Made by a program: the position numbers and the translations under genes. A DNA stretch of 64,000 nt from Pseudo-nitzschia pungens. Taxonomy: Eukaryota > Bacillariophyta > Bacillariophyceae > Bacillariales > Bacillariaceae. The notes under the pieces were generated by a model. That model was not told where the DNA came from and searched no databases. It saw nothing but the letters and a program-made list of their open reading frames with translations. Position 1 is the first letter of the stretch; each line of letters starts with the position of its first letter. Shown one piece after another: positions 41,566-51,867 of the stretch. The stretch lies in contig CM074759.1 of assembly GCA_037355855.1 (NCBI GenBank), positions 2,852,001 through 2,916,000 of the forward strand. The letters run 5' to 3'.

Positions 41566-41579
41566 TGATTTTAAAATCA
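41566..41579 (-). promoter_or_regulatory. Perfect palindrome TGATTTTAAAATCA at the primer-binding position of B
   Basis: It touches the inner edge of the 5' LTR of element B. The decayed copy has the same 14-mer directly after its LTR (48395-48408). It replaces the tRNA-complementary site expected here. Confidence 0.9.
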
Positions 41580-41761
41580 TGCCATACCCCGGGTCTACTA
41601 ATGAATGAAGTAGTGATATGCAAATTGTGAGCTCTATCAATTAGTCTATTGCTATTGCTTTCGATCGGCATTTGGAATCGGCGATTCCAACGCCTCGCTA
41701 ATTTATCCTCAACCTTAATCCAGTCCCGAGTAGACTCGTGACTGTATTCCGGTGCACGGCA
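41580..41761 (-). repeat. 5' LTR of element B (182 bp)
   Basis: Matches 35943-36124 with one difference (C at 41757 versus T at 36120). Followed by the AGCAC duplication at 41762-41766. Confidence 0.95.
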
Positions 41762-41989
41762 AGCACCTTCAGGGGATTGATCAGGCTCAAAAAAAGAGAC
41801 TTGTCTGCATTCTCTTTGTCTGGAGGATAGACGTCGTTCCTCATAGGTGTGGTAGTAATTATCACCAAAAAAGACACGGTGAGGGCGTTCTTGCCGCCGG
41901 GAGCTTTTGTGATGAGTGCATTCTTCTAGAACATAATCTCCATAAGCCACAGAGGCCCGACAGGCTTCCCTTTCAATCAGTGTCCGGCG

Positions 41990-42075
41990 AAGTTCTTGAC
42001 GAGGGCGTTCTTGACAAGGGTGTTCTTGACAAGGGTGTTCTTGACAAGGGCGTTCTTGACGAGGGCGTTCGAGAT
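41990..42075 (-). repeat. 15-bp tandem repeats replacing the recombinase active site
   Basis: Units of the type GAGGGCGTTCTTGAC (plus strand), five or six times, with small differences. They encode LVKN repeats and lead to the early stop of copy 2. Confidence 0.85.
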
Positions 42076-42231
42076 AGCGCCACAGCGCTTGCCATGTGCC
42101 ATACATTTCTCTGGATTTGTGTAGCCACTCCACCTAGCAATCAGCTTCATTTTTGTATTCACCCTGTGCTTGCCAATCACTTTGCTAGCAAACAGACTCA
42201 GTCTCCATGTTTTTCCTTGCTTTTGCCACTC

Positions 42232-42334
42232 CTGCAAAAACAATAGAGGGATGCAAAACAGAAATTGTGAGTAAAAAAGATCAACAAAGAAAACTCCAGC
42301 AAACCATGTAGAAAAACAAAACAAAACAACTAAC
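42232..42334 (-). other. Intron of Crypton copy 2 recombinase gene (103 bp)
   Basis: Donor ATCTTG|GTTAGT and acceptor TTTTTGCAG|GAGTGGC, at the same protein position as the 90-bp intron in copy 1. Confidence 0.8.
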
Positions 42335-43950
42335 CAAGATCTGTTGCTTTGACGCAGGCTTCCAGAAGATCCGCTTATGCCCTTCACACTCATCAGGAAT
42401 CCAAGAAAGGAGTTTCATTGTAGTTTGGTAGCAGGACATGGGATGGCAATTGAAAGGACAGGAGAGAATCTTCTTCTTGCTATTACCGTCCTGGCATGTT
42501 GGATTGCGAAGGGAGAGTATATTTTGTTTCTGCCCAGTATAATTGTCCTTCAAGCAAACATAAGGGATACCTTTGAAGGCACCTGTCTGAATATTACCAA
42601 GTTCAAAGTCTTCTTTTACAAGCTGTGTGGTTTCTTTGCAGCCATGAAGAGCGCATTCAAACAGGAGATTCTCCAGGGCACACAAGACAAAGTGCTCATC
42701 ATTGTTGAAAGGATCGAGTGGGTTGTTGGGATCTTTGATAGCTTGCCATTGCTTCTTGAACCAGGCCGGATCAAAAGACGCCTTGTTGGGGAGGGTACCG
42801 TACAGAGTCCTGTGTTCCAACACGATTTCACAGTTCCTCTTCCAATACTCTTGCACTTCCCCTTGAGCATTGAAGTCCTTCATAAAAAAATATGTGATAC
42901 CATTTTTACTGAAGATAGCAAAAAGCTATTTGTACACGGTTTCGAGACTGCTCATTTCGAACTGGGATTCAGCCCAGAGCTTGGGGTCCTTGGATATATC
43001 AACGTCTCGATATTCTTTCTTGTAGAGCGTCAATGCTCGAACAATCAAAAATTTCTTCAAGACCAACTTCTTCAATGGACTGATAGGGGCGCGACATTAA
43101 ATATGGAGACGCTGAGTCTTGACAGCAGGACACTCTGGATCAGGAATAGTATCCGCAAGTGAGCCCAACTGTGAATGCTTTTCCAATGATTGGAAGAACT
43201 CAAACTCGTCTACCAACTTTGCCTTCTTGTAAGCCTTGGTATTGAAGTGAAGGCCCATAATCTCCTCTGTCTTTGTCCCAAACGCAACTGGGTTCTCAGC
43301 AATACCCTTTAGAATTGCTGCCAGGGAGAACACTCCATCAACCACATGACCCTCCTCAGCGGCTGTTGGCAGTTGAAGCTCTTCAACCTCAATACTGGCT
43401 GCCGCATCTTCAATCAGAGCGCTATTGTTTGAAGATGGTGTCCTGCCAGGATCCTCAGTAGTAGTTGTAGTAGTGGGAGGAGGATTGCTGGCTGTAGTAG
43501 AATCAATTGTAGTTGTAGTTGACCTGTATCAATCGCACCAGTGGCTGGAGCAGCAGTGGCGAGAGCAGTGGCCAGAGCAGTACTAGTAGCGGGAGCAGTG
43601 GCTGGAGCAGTGGCTGGAGCAGTGGCCGGAGCAGTACTAGTAGTAGCAGGAGCAGCAGTGGTGGGGGCAGCGATGGGTGCGTTTGAAACAGGGAGAGTGT
43701 GCTGGCAGCATTTCTGTCCTTTTCCAATGATGGTAGGAGGAGAAGTAGCTGGAGGGGGGGGCTTCTTCTTCTTGTATGGGTTCTTCCTTGTTGGCTTTTT
43801 TCATGCTGCAGAGCATTGTTGTGTTCTTCTTGATGCTGGAGCAGACGAGGACCGAGTCCAGCAAGCTGGGGCGGTAGAAGATCATGTTTGACGATCAGTA
43901 ACATTTCAAATAGGCCTCCCATGGTGGGTGCTGCAACAAAAAATCCACAG

Positions 43951-44949
43951 TTAAAATAAAAAAGTGTTGTTGTTAGTAACCCGAATGAATTAAGAAGCAA
44001 AAATGGCAAAAGCACTCCCTCCTCGAACTGCCTGCTGTTCGTACGAGGCTAGCGCCTTGTACAAACAGCAGCCAGTACTTTGATATCATTGAAACTTACC
44101 AGTGAAGAGCTGCTGAATCCCATGGTCAAAAGCAGAAAGTGTTTGTGTGAGTAAACGAAATTGCTGCCGATCAAGAAGCAACCACAGAAAACAATGTCAA
44201 CAGGGACAAAAAAGCTCCAAAAGGACGCAAAACACAACAAAAACACACCGTTGCACTTACAGACTAGCATAGAACACTTGGAAGCAGTTGAAATAGGATG
44301 GTAACACTTGAAAAGGCAAAATCCCATGGTTGACGTGTTTGCCAATTGTTCTTTGGAAAATAATGAATAATGCTCTGATCGAAATCCAAGCAAAAAGCAC
44401 CATGTTAGACAGTGTTAAGTTAAAACTACAGTACATATTGTACAGGGTTGTACACAAATTTCAATCACGCCTGTTGAATCTCTCTTAATGCGCGCAGGGG
44501 AGTGCGCACAACTTGTTTGCTCAAAGCACAGAGTTGTGTATGAAAATTGTCCCCTCATTTCTCTCCTACACAACACTCTGTACTGCTCACCTACAGAGTC
44601 CCACAACAAAAAACAAACTTATTACTTGAGTTACATTCTCCAATTTTCATGTATGAATACGTAAAATTGCAATACAAGTTTTTGTGCACGGGGATCCAAA
44701 ATACAGTACTGATACAAGTTTTCATGTACCCGGATCCAAAATACAGTATTGCTGCAAGTTTTCATGTACCGGTATCAAAAACACCCTGCAGCAGCAACAA
44801 GCAGCAAGCAACACTTGCTGGCAACAGTCCCCTCCATTGTGCTCACCTCAAAACTTTGGATTACACAACTAATATACCTAACCTCCTTAACCTCCTCCTC
44901 ATGGTCACCAGAAACAGCGCTGCAACATCCTTGGCTCTTTTTCCATGGC
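43951..44949. other. Crypton copy 2 leader and flanking noncoding sequence
   Basis: No gene is supported. It has Crypton-leader words (about 44270-44350, cccatggt with gaa.tagaaca) and a 'ctctgtactgctcacctacag' inverted motif near 44576-44596, as in copy 1. Beyond it lies a 40-bp repeat array and a CA-rich stretch up to the LINE fragment. Confidence 0.6.
44675..44788 (+). repeat. 40-bp tandem repeats, about 3 units
   Basis: Units at 44675, 44715 and 44755 start CAAGTTTT and contain GGATCCAAAATACAGTA. The third is diverged. Confidence 0.8.
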
Positions 44950-45850
44950 GCTAGCCAAGGGAAGTGTGAGAAGAGGGCTTCCCTCTATACCTTCAAGTAT
45001 TCTTTCATGAAGTCTGTTGAATATCCCATGCCTATCACTCAACTTGATGAGGCTACATGGACTCAGATTCTTCACCCATCCCTTGTTCCAGTGCTGAATA
45101 AAGGAGGGATGTCCCAGACATTTCCAAGACATGTGTTCTTTGGTCCTTCCCTGTATCAAGGCTTTGGTTTCATTCATCCATATCTTCTCCAAGAGTTCAG
45201 CCATATTGCCACTCTCTTTCAGGAATCTGTCAGGTCCTTCCAGACTGGCAGGATTCTCAGGCTAACTGCTGAAGCTCTCAGGCTTGAACTTGGGTTCCCT
45301 CTCCATCTTGGTGTCACACCCTATCATCCCTTTGCTTCATACATTACTCCCTGCTGGTACAGGCACGTGTGGAAGTTCTTTTCTGTTCACCCTGTGAGCT
45401 TGGTTGAAGACTTCCCAGACCTTCCCCTGCTTTGTTCCAATGACTGTTACCTCATGCAAGCCTTTGTCACTGCTGGCTTCTGTGGTGCTGACTTATCCAT
45501 CTTAAATCTCATTCGGATGTCCCTCAAGGCTGTTTCCCTTGCTGATATCTGTACTCCAGATGGGAAAAGACTCTCTCCTACAGCTTTCCAGCTGCAGTCT
45601 TCCAACCACTTGTGTGATAATCTTTACTGGCCTAGATGCCCTCCACCTCCATCTTGGTGTTACACCATATTATCCCTATGCTTTCTACATCACTCCCTGC
45701 TGGTATAAGCATGCGTGGAAGTTCTTTTCCATGCCCCCTGTGAGCTTGGTTGAAGACTTCCCAGACCTTCCCCTCCTCCGTTCCAATGACTGCTACCTCA
45801 TGCAAGCCTTTCTCACTGCTGGCTTCAGAGGTGCTGACTTGTCCCTTGTG
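44950..45850 (+). pseudogene. LINE ORF2 3'-part fragment with internal duplication
   Basis: The translation CEKRASLYTFKYSFMKSVEYPMPITQLDEATW ... LSPTAFQLQSSNHL matches ORF2 of the long LINE at about 62380-63050 closely. At about 45645 the sequence jumps back. A second, diverged copy of the segment LHLGVTPYYPYAFYITPCWYKHAWKFF ... GFRGADLS follows, up to 45850. Both breakpoints share the word CTCCATCTTGG. The fragment has no endonuclease or RT palm and no RNase H. It ends where an A-type LTR begins. Confidence 0.88.
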
Positions 45851-45851
45851 G

Positions 45852-45865
45852 ACAGTAATTACTGT
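45852..45865 (-). promoter_or_regulatory. LTR-proximal palindrome ACAGTAATTACTGT (third copy)
   Basis: The same 14-mer, in the same relation to an A-type LTR, as in elements A and A'. Here it is followed within two bases by LINE sequence rather than by a gypsy leader. Confidence 0.88.
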
Positions 45866-46188
45866 GTAACACTCTATGTAGATTAATTAGAGTGATACAC
45901 AATAGAGGTATCTTAAAGATGAATAATTATAAAATTGTGAATGGTTTAATACGTTATGAGATGGGAATGATTTCTTGAGTATGGATGAACTATCAAACAA
46001 TGATATTATTGTTTGTCGGGCATAATATCAATAATTAGGGAGTCATGGGAATCTTGATATTTGAATCTCCAATTAGGATCATACTGTACATGTAAGATAT
46101 GTAGTATATGTACATGTACTATACCATATATGTATTGGAGTATATGCGGGATTCAATGAATCATTTAGATTGTCACCAAACTGTGACA
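45865..46188 (-). repeat. A-type LTR (324 bp)
   Basis: In element orientation it starts TGTCACAGTTTGGTGACA (hairpin GTCAC/GTGAC) and ends AGAGTGTTACA. It is diverged from the LTR of A. Its U5 side keeps the palindrome, but no internal region follows. Confidence 0.85.
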
Positions 46189-46276
46189 TAGTTCCGCAAT
46201 GATTTAGTAAAGTTTTTATGTGCTTTAATAGTATACGTTCAGAGTTTTGAGTACTATCAATGGAAGGCATATGCTT

Positions 46277-46699
46277 GTTTAAAGATGAATAGTTATAAAA
46301 TTGTGAATGGTTGAATACTTTACAAGATGGGAATGATTTCTTCAGTAGAGAAATGAGCGATCAAACATTGATATTATTGTGTGTTGGTAGACATAATATC
46401 AATAATTGCAAGTCATGGGAATCTTTTTATTTGAATATCTGCAACATATTGAATATATGTACATACAATTTGTGCAACGTGCATTTTGTCCGACATTCCG
46501 ATGTTCCAGTACTAAAAATATGTATATTTCTACACAACTTTACAATGCAATATCTCGCTCCCTTCTACACCCCCAATCACAATGCCAGGACCTACACATA
46601 CTAACAGCAACCTCACCTTTATGATTCTGCTATTGGTTCAATTGCTTGCTGCTTTGTTTGGCTGCTTTGGTGCCTATTCACCATTGCCGTTGTCGATCC

Positions 46700-46733
<34 letters not shown>

Positions 46734-48121
46734 CCAAAACGACAAATAATTTCTACAGCACTTCCAGTACAGATTCTACAGACATTTGCAACTAATTTTC
46801 GATGTATTTCTGCTTCGATCTGTTTCCAAGCTCCACCCCCCAAGGCCCTTACGTATATCTTGCTATACTTAATGTTCTACACTGTTTCCAAGCTGCTTAA
46901 GTGATTATCACTTAATTAATGTTCTACATTCTTCAAGGTTCCTTGCTGAGTCCCTGAAGTCTTTTCAAGTTGAAGATACAGAACAGCCCCTTCCACTGTG
47001 GGAATATTTCTACAAGAAATTCCAGCTGTCATCTGTTTTCAAGTCCATTGCCCTGCTGGCCCCTAAGTGTTTTCGCTTATGGTCCTACTGTTTTCTGACC
47101 CAAGCTCCAAAGCCGCTAAGTACAGCTTGCTTTAGGCTCTCCCACCTATATAACCCTCTCAGATGCACACTTCAACTGTCATCTGTTTTCAAGTCTACTG
47201 CCCTGCTGAACCCTAAGTGTTTTTGCTTATGGTCCTACTGTTTTCTGAACCAAGCCCCAAAGCCGCTAAGTGTCCTTTACTTAACGCTCCACCACCTACA
47301 TAACCCTCTCAGGTGCACAGTTCAACTGTCATCTGTTCTCAAGCATACAGCCCTGATGGTCCATAAGTGTTCACTTAGAGCCCTTGTTTCCAAGCTACTA
47401 TGAAGTTCCTAACAGGAGGACAGCTGTTTTGAATTTTGTAGCAGGCTCCACTGCCTCTATATGAATACAAGTACGACGAGCATTACCTGGGAAATTTTGC
47501 TTGTTCTTTCTCTGTACCATCTGGTAAGGAGTGATTGTGGGGTAAGGCATGTGTTTGGGACTGACTACTTGCATTACCAATGCTGCAATCCAGCATTCAG
47601 AGAGGAGTTTTGCTTGTGTCAGCTAACCACTAGCATTACTGATAGTATGTATCTGAGGAAGGGTTTTGCTAGTGGTAGCTGACCTATAGCATTATGGATG
47701 CTGCATACCAGCATTGGAGGCAGAGTTTTGCTTGTGTCTTTCCCTTTCACGTTCTTGTTACCCCATCTCCTGTATGCTTTGCAACAGCAGTGTCTGTTGT
47801 GCTCTGGACTGGTTTGTTTTCCCCTGATTATTACTACGGTTTGTATGAAAAATTGTCATTTTACAAATGGGGCCTAAACTCTCTTTGATTGAGACAACAC
47901 CTTGTTCTACAACTTGGGGTCCTGACTCTTTGATTGAGGCGACAATAAAGTCTGTTTACAGACTGAGTAGCTTTTAACCACCTTTGGTGGATTTTCCTAC
48001 TGAAATAAGTACTATATTAACTAATCAAATATATGTACATGAATGCCATATATATATATATATATATATGAGTACATGCGGGATTCAATGAATCATTTAA
48101 GATTGTCACTAAACTGTGACA
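46277..48121 (-). repeat. Second A-type LTR, truncated and interrupted
   Basis: It aligns with the LTR at 45865-46188, lacking roughly its last 45 bases in element orientation. The two LTRs are in the same orientation with an 88-bp spacer. It is split into 46277-46464 and 48041-48121 by the LINE-derived insertion. It also starts TGTCACAGTTTAGTGACA on the minus strand. Confidence 0.82.
46465..48027 (+). mobile_element. LINE-derived non-autonomous insertion (1.56 kb)
   Basis: It is flanked by the 13-bp duplication AATATATGTACAT (46452-46464 and 48028-48040). The 5' end (ACAATTTGTGCAACGTGCAT, then TTTGTCCGACATTCCG) matches the start of the long LINE at 53523. The 3' end carries the LINE tail module (GACTGAGTAGC, CCACCTTTGGTGG stem). 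The inside keeps leader-like 'ccctaagtgtttt.gctta' repeats but no ORF1 or ORF2. It is an internally deleted element that would need LINE proteins in trans. Confidence 0.82.
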
Positions 48122-48223
48122 AAGAATACTCCAAAAAACTCATGCACAGGTGCGTAAATAATGTGACAGTTATATCTTGGCAACCAGACGTTGCCTGAAC
48201 ACGCCAAAATTATTGCTAAGAAG

Positions 48224-48394
48224 TGCCATGCACCGGAACAGTCACGAGTCCACTTGTGATTGGAATATGATTAGCAAGGCATTGGAATCACCGATACCGA
48301 TAACAACTGGGCGCAATAGCAATAGACTAACTGATAGCCCTCACAATTTGCATATCACTACTATTCTAATCACTAGTAGACCCGGGGTATGGAA
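48224..48394 (+). repeat. 5' LTR of decayed B-type copy
   Basis: Similar to the LTRs of element B over its length (start TGCCATGCACCGG, end CCCGGGGTATGGAA). Confidence 0.85.
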
Positions 48395-48408
48395 TGATTT
48401 TAAAATCA
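48395..48408 (+). promoter_or_regulatory. Palindrome TGATTTTAAAATCA (second B copy)
   Basis: Directly follows the LTR and is identical to 41566-41579 of element B, while the flanking LTR has many differences. Confidence 0.88.
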
Positions 48409-48953
48409 AGCTGAGTGCTGATGACCATGAGCAGAACAACCGACCGATCGGCCAAAAAACTGATGGGATGGAAACTGCCAAAAAATGGAGGTGCAGAGAA
48501 GCAAACAGGGAGAAAGAAGTTCCAGTATCTGCAGCACTAAGGAACACCAATCCCAGTAGCAGTTAGCACCACTAGATGGAGCAACAGCAACAACAGAGAC
48601 ACCTTAGGGCCTGAACAGGACCATGGTCAACAACGGAAATAAATGAAAACAAAAAAATAAGTGTCAAAAAAGTGACACAAAATCTAGTGAGCGGACTAAT
48701 TGGACCACCACTGAGTGGATGGACAGACCAGAGAAGGGAATGCCAACCAAAACCGAAATATCCGGATATCCGGAAAGGTATATAATAAATACTCAAACAC
48801 CACCAATCCCACGGGAAAAGGAAAGTGGGACCAGCCCAGCAAATGCTTAACAGGGAAGCAACGCCAGAGAACCACGGGAATTGATTCCCACGAAATAAAA
48901 AGAGAAACAACTCCGGGGAACCACAGGATTCCCGGGAAGTAAAGAGAGGAACA

Positions 48954-49301
48954 TGTAACACTCTAGGGTAGAAATTAGATGGAGTGGTACATGATAGAGG
49001 TATTTTAATGATGAAAGGTTAATAAATTATGTTACAAAGAGAATAGTTGAATACTTTATGAGATGGGAATGATTCCTTGAGTATGGGATGAATGAGCGAT
49101 CGAACAATAATAATGTTCGTCGGGCATAATATCAATAATCAGTGAGTCACGAGAATCTTTGTTTATCTTGATATTTGACAGTGTCCGTTGTATGTGTATA
49201 CATACCGAATATACATACATGTATACCATATATATTGGAGTCAATGCAGGATTCAATAATCATTTAGAGCCTTCGTAGGATCGTAACGCTAGCATGTTAC
49301 A
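48954..49301 (-). repeat. Solo A-type LTR with GAACA target duplication
   Basis: 348 bp, in element orientation starting TGTAACATGCTAGCGTTACG and ending TAGAGTGTTACA. GAACA lies on both sides (48949-48953 and 49302-49306). It results from LTR-LTR recombination of an element inserted in the B-type leader. Confidence 0.93.
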
Positions 49302-49485
49302 GAACAACTCCTACCACTGTACAAAAATGGAACAAAATCAGTTACAACACGAGATATTGCAAGAACACGGATCTCAAAAGAAAAAACTGGAGGAACTGGA
49401 GCAATGACTTTTGCTCATTTCCAAACCAAATACCAACTAACAAAAATAGTGTAATTAAACTTAAAAACTAACTGATTAACCCACC

Positions 49486-50868
49486 ATGGCAAACAAAGGA
49501 ACCAAACAGTTCCCTTTTAAGTTCACACGAGAGGACTGGCCAGAAGATGCCACTACTATCAAGATGAGCATCGACAGTGAAAAGGGGGGAGTAGCATTCA
49601 GTGACTATCTGAAGGTGCTCACCGGTACTGAACGACAGGAACTCTTTATCATTTGGAAGCGAGACTTCAACCAAAAGATTGCCAGCAATGACAAACTCCA
49701 AGGAGACCAGAAGATAGATGTCCTACAGAGAATTCTCTCCAACGAGGCACTATCCATTGTCCAGATGGCTTTAGGCTGGTCCTACTATGCCGAGCCAGGG
49801 CACAAGACCCACACCAACAAACTGGTCCACAAACAAATCCAGGCTGTTTACACAGCAGACAAACCGGCAACAAAAGAACCTCCCTCTGACAAAAACAAGG
49901 AGTTGGCAAAGGAAACACCCCCATCCAAGAAAACCAAACCAACTGCTAGCCCAAGGACCTTGGGACTCCAATCCCAAAGAAGAAGGTACCCAATGCCCTC
50001 ATCCAGTACTACCAAACTGAGGAGTACAAGAAGGATGTTATCGAGGAGTACATGCATGCCCTCAAACTCAAAATCTTTGGCAATGACATTACCGGAAAGC
50101 GAGCCTACATCCACTGCCGCTGGTACATGAGGAATGCCCGAGTTGACATGAAACACGGCATCCGCTCATGGGCCAATTGCATGGCCGAACTACAGAGCTA
50201 CCTCCCGGGATACCTCTAGGAAAATGGAGCAGAGACAGGAATTGCACCTTCCAGCTTCACTGAAGCTGAAATGAAGGAAATCCTGGACTCCAACATGACC
50301 CATCTCCAATGGGACAAACTGGAACACCTGGGATGGGACCTATACGCCCAATCATTCAACACTACCATCGACAAGTTAGAAAACTTGGAACCTACCATCT
50401 GAAAGGAGGAGGAACTACAAAAGCGCATCACCGAACTGGAAAAACAGAATGGTGGCGCCAAGAAGAGTGCCAAGGCTGCTTCTGGGGGAGGAAACGGAAA
50501 GTCTCCTGGCAAAAAGAAGCGCCCAATGGACAACAACAAGCAACTATGCAAAATCTGTGGCAAGACCCACGCCGGCAAATGCTGGAAACTCACCGGTGGC
50601 CCCTCCAAGAAGGGAAGGTTCAACCAGGAAACCATCAACATGCTCAAGGAGTATTTTGTGGCAAAAGAAGCCTCCGACAGTGAGCAAAACTCCAAACCCC
50701 ACTGGGGAAGGAAACTCTCCAACCATGAGTATTCCTATGTACTGGCGACCGCCCAAGCAGAAACCAGGGTCTCTGACGACGATATCTATCTCCATCGGCA
50801 AGCAGGACCTAAGGGAGTACAGAAGGAAGTACAGAAAAACCTTCAAGAAGAAGGGATCCCACAACTGA
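49486..50868 (+). pseudogene. Gag of decayed B-type copy
   Basis: It starts MANKGTKQFPFKFTREDWPEDATT and follows Gag of element B closely for about 155 residues. Frameshifts near 49960 and a stop (TAG at 50217) break it. The zinc knuckle CKICGKTHAGKC is still encoded (50547-50582). The gene ends KKGSHN-TGA-ATG, the same Gag/Pol junction as in element B and in the same frame as the Gag start. Confidence 0.9.
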
Positions 50869-51867
50869 ATGGTCAACGCCATCCACACCAGACCACGTAT
50901 AATCAACAGATTTGCAGACGTCTGTGTGGAGGTGCTGAACCACAAAGGAAGGGGAAGGATGCTCCGGGGCCTATTGGACACCGGCTGCTCCAAATCCATC
51001 ATTCTAAGGCATTTTGTCAACCAAAGTCAACTTACAAACCAGGACCAGAGATCTGTCACCTACAACACCTATGGGAGCAAATTTCAGACAAAGTCTGTGG
51101 CTTCAGTGGGACTAAGATTTATAGAATTTTCAAATTCCAAGACCATCAAGTGGACCTTCCAAGTCGACGAGTACCACCACCACGAGGAAGTACCCTACGA
51201 CATGATCATAGGATCCAACCTGATGGCACAACTGGGACTGGATATCAAATACAGTTCCCACATGATCAAATGGCAGGGAGACACCATTCCCATGAAGGGG
51301 ATGGGGGAGCTCTCTGACCCGGACAAATGTGAGGCAGTATTCTTTGCCAACACACAGAGTCCAATCCTCCAACAGGAGGAGGAAAGGCAATCCAAAATCT
51401 TGGATGCAGACTACTCCAAAGTACTCCAAAGTAGACATAGATGCTATGGTCGACAACCTGGAAATAACAGATGCGTCCAAAGAAGCCTTGAAGAAAACAT
51501 TGAAGAAGTTCCCTACACTCTTTGGAGGAGGACTGGGACTACTCAAGAATATAGAACCGGTCTCTATTGAACTCCAACCAGGGGTCAAACCTGTCCGGCA
51601 GAGGTACTATTCCGTACCCCATGCCTTTGAACAAGCACTCCGAAAGGAGATCAACAGGCTCTGTGATATTGGAGTTCTGGAGAAACTCCCCCATGATGAT
51701 GACTCACCATGGGCATCTACTACCTTCTGCCAACCCAAGAAAACTTGGGACATCTGAGTGCTCACTGACTTTTGCAAAATGAATGCAGCAATCCAAAGGA
51801 AACCATTCCCACTACCACGGATAGGGGAAACAATCCAATGCCTACAGAAATTCAAGTCCGCTCCAGC
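50869..51867 (+). pseudogene. Pol N-terminal fragment of decayed B-type copy
   Basis: It starts MVNAIHTRPRIINRFADVCVEV and carries the protease GLLDTGCSKSIILRHFV. A duplication of 'actccaaagt' at about 51415-51432 shifts the frame. The second frame continues AMVDNLEITDASKEALKKTLKKFPTLFGGG to the start of the reverse transcriptase, then stops. It is cut off at 51867 by the LTR of A''. Confidence 0.9.

Larger units (their letters stand above)
35943..41761 (-). mobile_element. Ty3/gypsy LTR retrotransposon, element B
   Basis: A 5.8-kb element on the minus strand with 182-bp LTRs (35943-36124 and 41580-41761), one mismatch between them, and the AGCAC duplication. LTR ends are TGCCAT...ATGGCA (the outer end of the right copy reads ACGGCA). 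Gag and Pol lie in one frame separated by TGA. Pol has one apparent 1-base frameshift. The near-identical LTRs mean a recent insertion into an already decaying Crypton copy. Confidence 0.96.
41767..43950 (-). pseudogene. Crypton-like tyrosine recombinase, copy 2 (broken)
   Basis: Homology to the copy 1 protein is clear: FSLAAILKGIAENPVAFGTKTEE, LHFNTKAY, DISKDPKLWAE, KDFNAQGEVQEYWKRN, DPFNNDEHFVLCALEN, GAFKGIPYVCLKDNY, then across the intron EWQKQGKTWRLS...RCMAHGKR-type sequence. In-frame stops occur after TQRLHI and within ETVYK. The decisive change is after AHGKRCGAISNA. Five 15-bp units encoding (A/T)LVKN follow, and then a stop, so the GHS...Y end with the nucleophile is gone. A weakly matching tail (RPHRVFFGDNYYH) follows. 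The copy cannot be catalytic. Confidence 0.88.
35280..44640 (-). mobile_element. Crypton-like transposon, copy 2 (decayed, interrupted)
   Basis: The left part (35280-35937) holds the 3' noncoding region with 'cttgtagaca tgtagaaat' repeats and the segment shared with copy 1 (35413-35465). The right part (41767-44640) holds the broken recombinase gene and leader. Gypsy element B separates them with the duplication AGCAC. The outer limits are approximate because no interrupted target is visible. Confidence 0.65.
48224..51867 (+). mobile_element. Ty3/gypsy element B-type, decayed copy
   Basis: The 5' LTR is at 48224-48394 (starts TGCCATGCACCGG), followed by the palindrome at 48395-48408, a leader, a broken gag and the beginning of pol. 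It ends at 51867, where an A-type LTR has landed in the codons of FKSA. A solo LTR sits in the leader. In orientation and content it is homologous to element B. Confidence 0.88.

Noticed and set aside
46690..46740. CAG repeat as a functional polyglutamine gene
   Set aside because: It lies in the leader of the non-autonomous LINE derivative with no supporting open frame.
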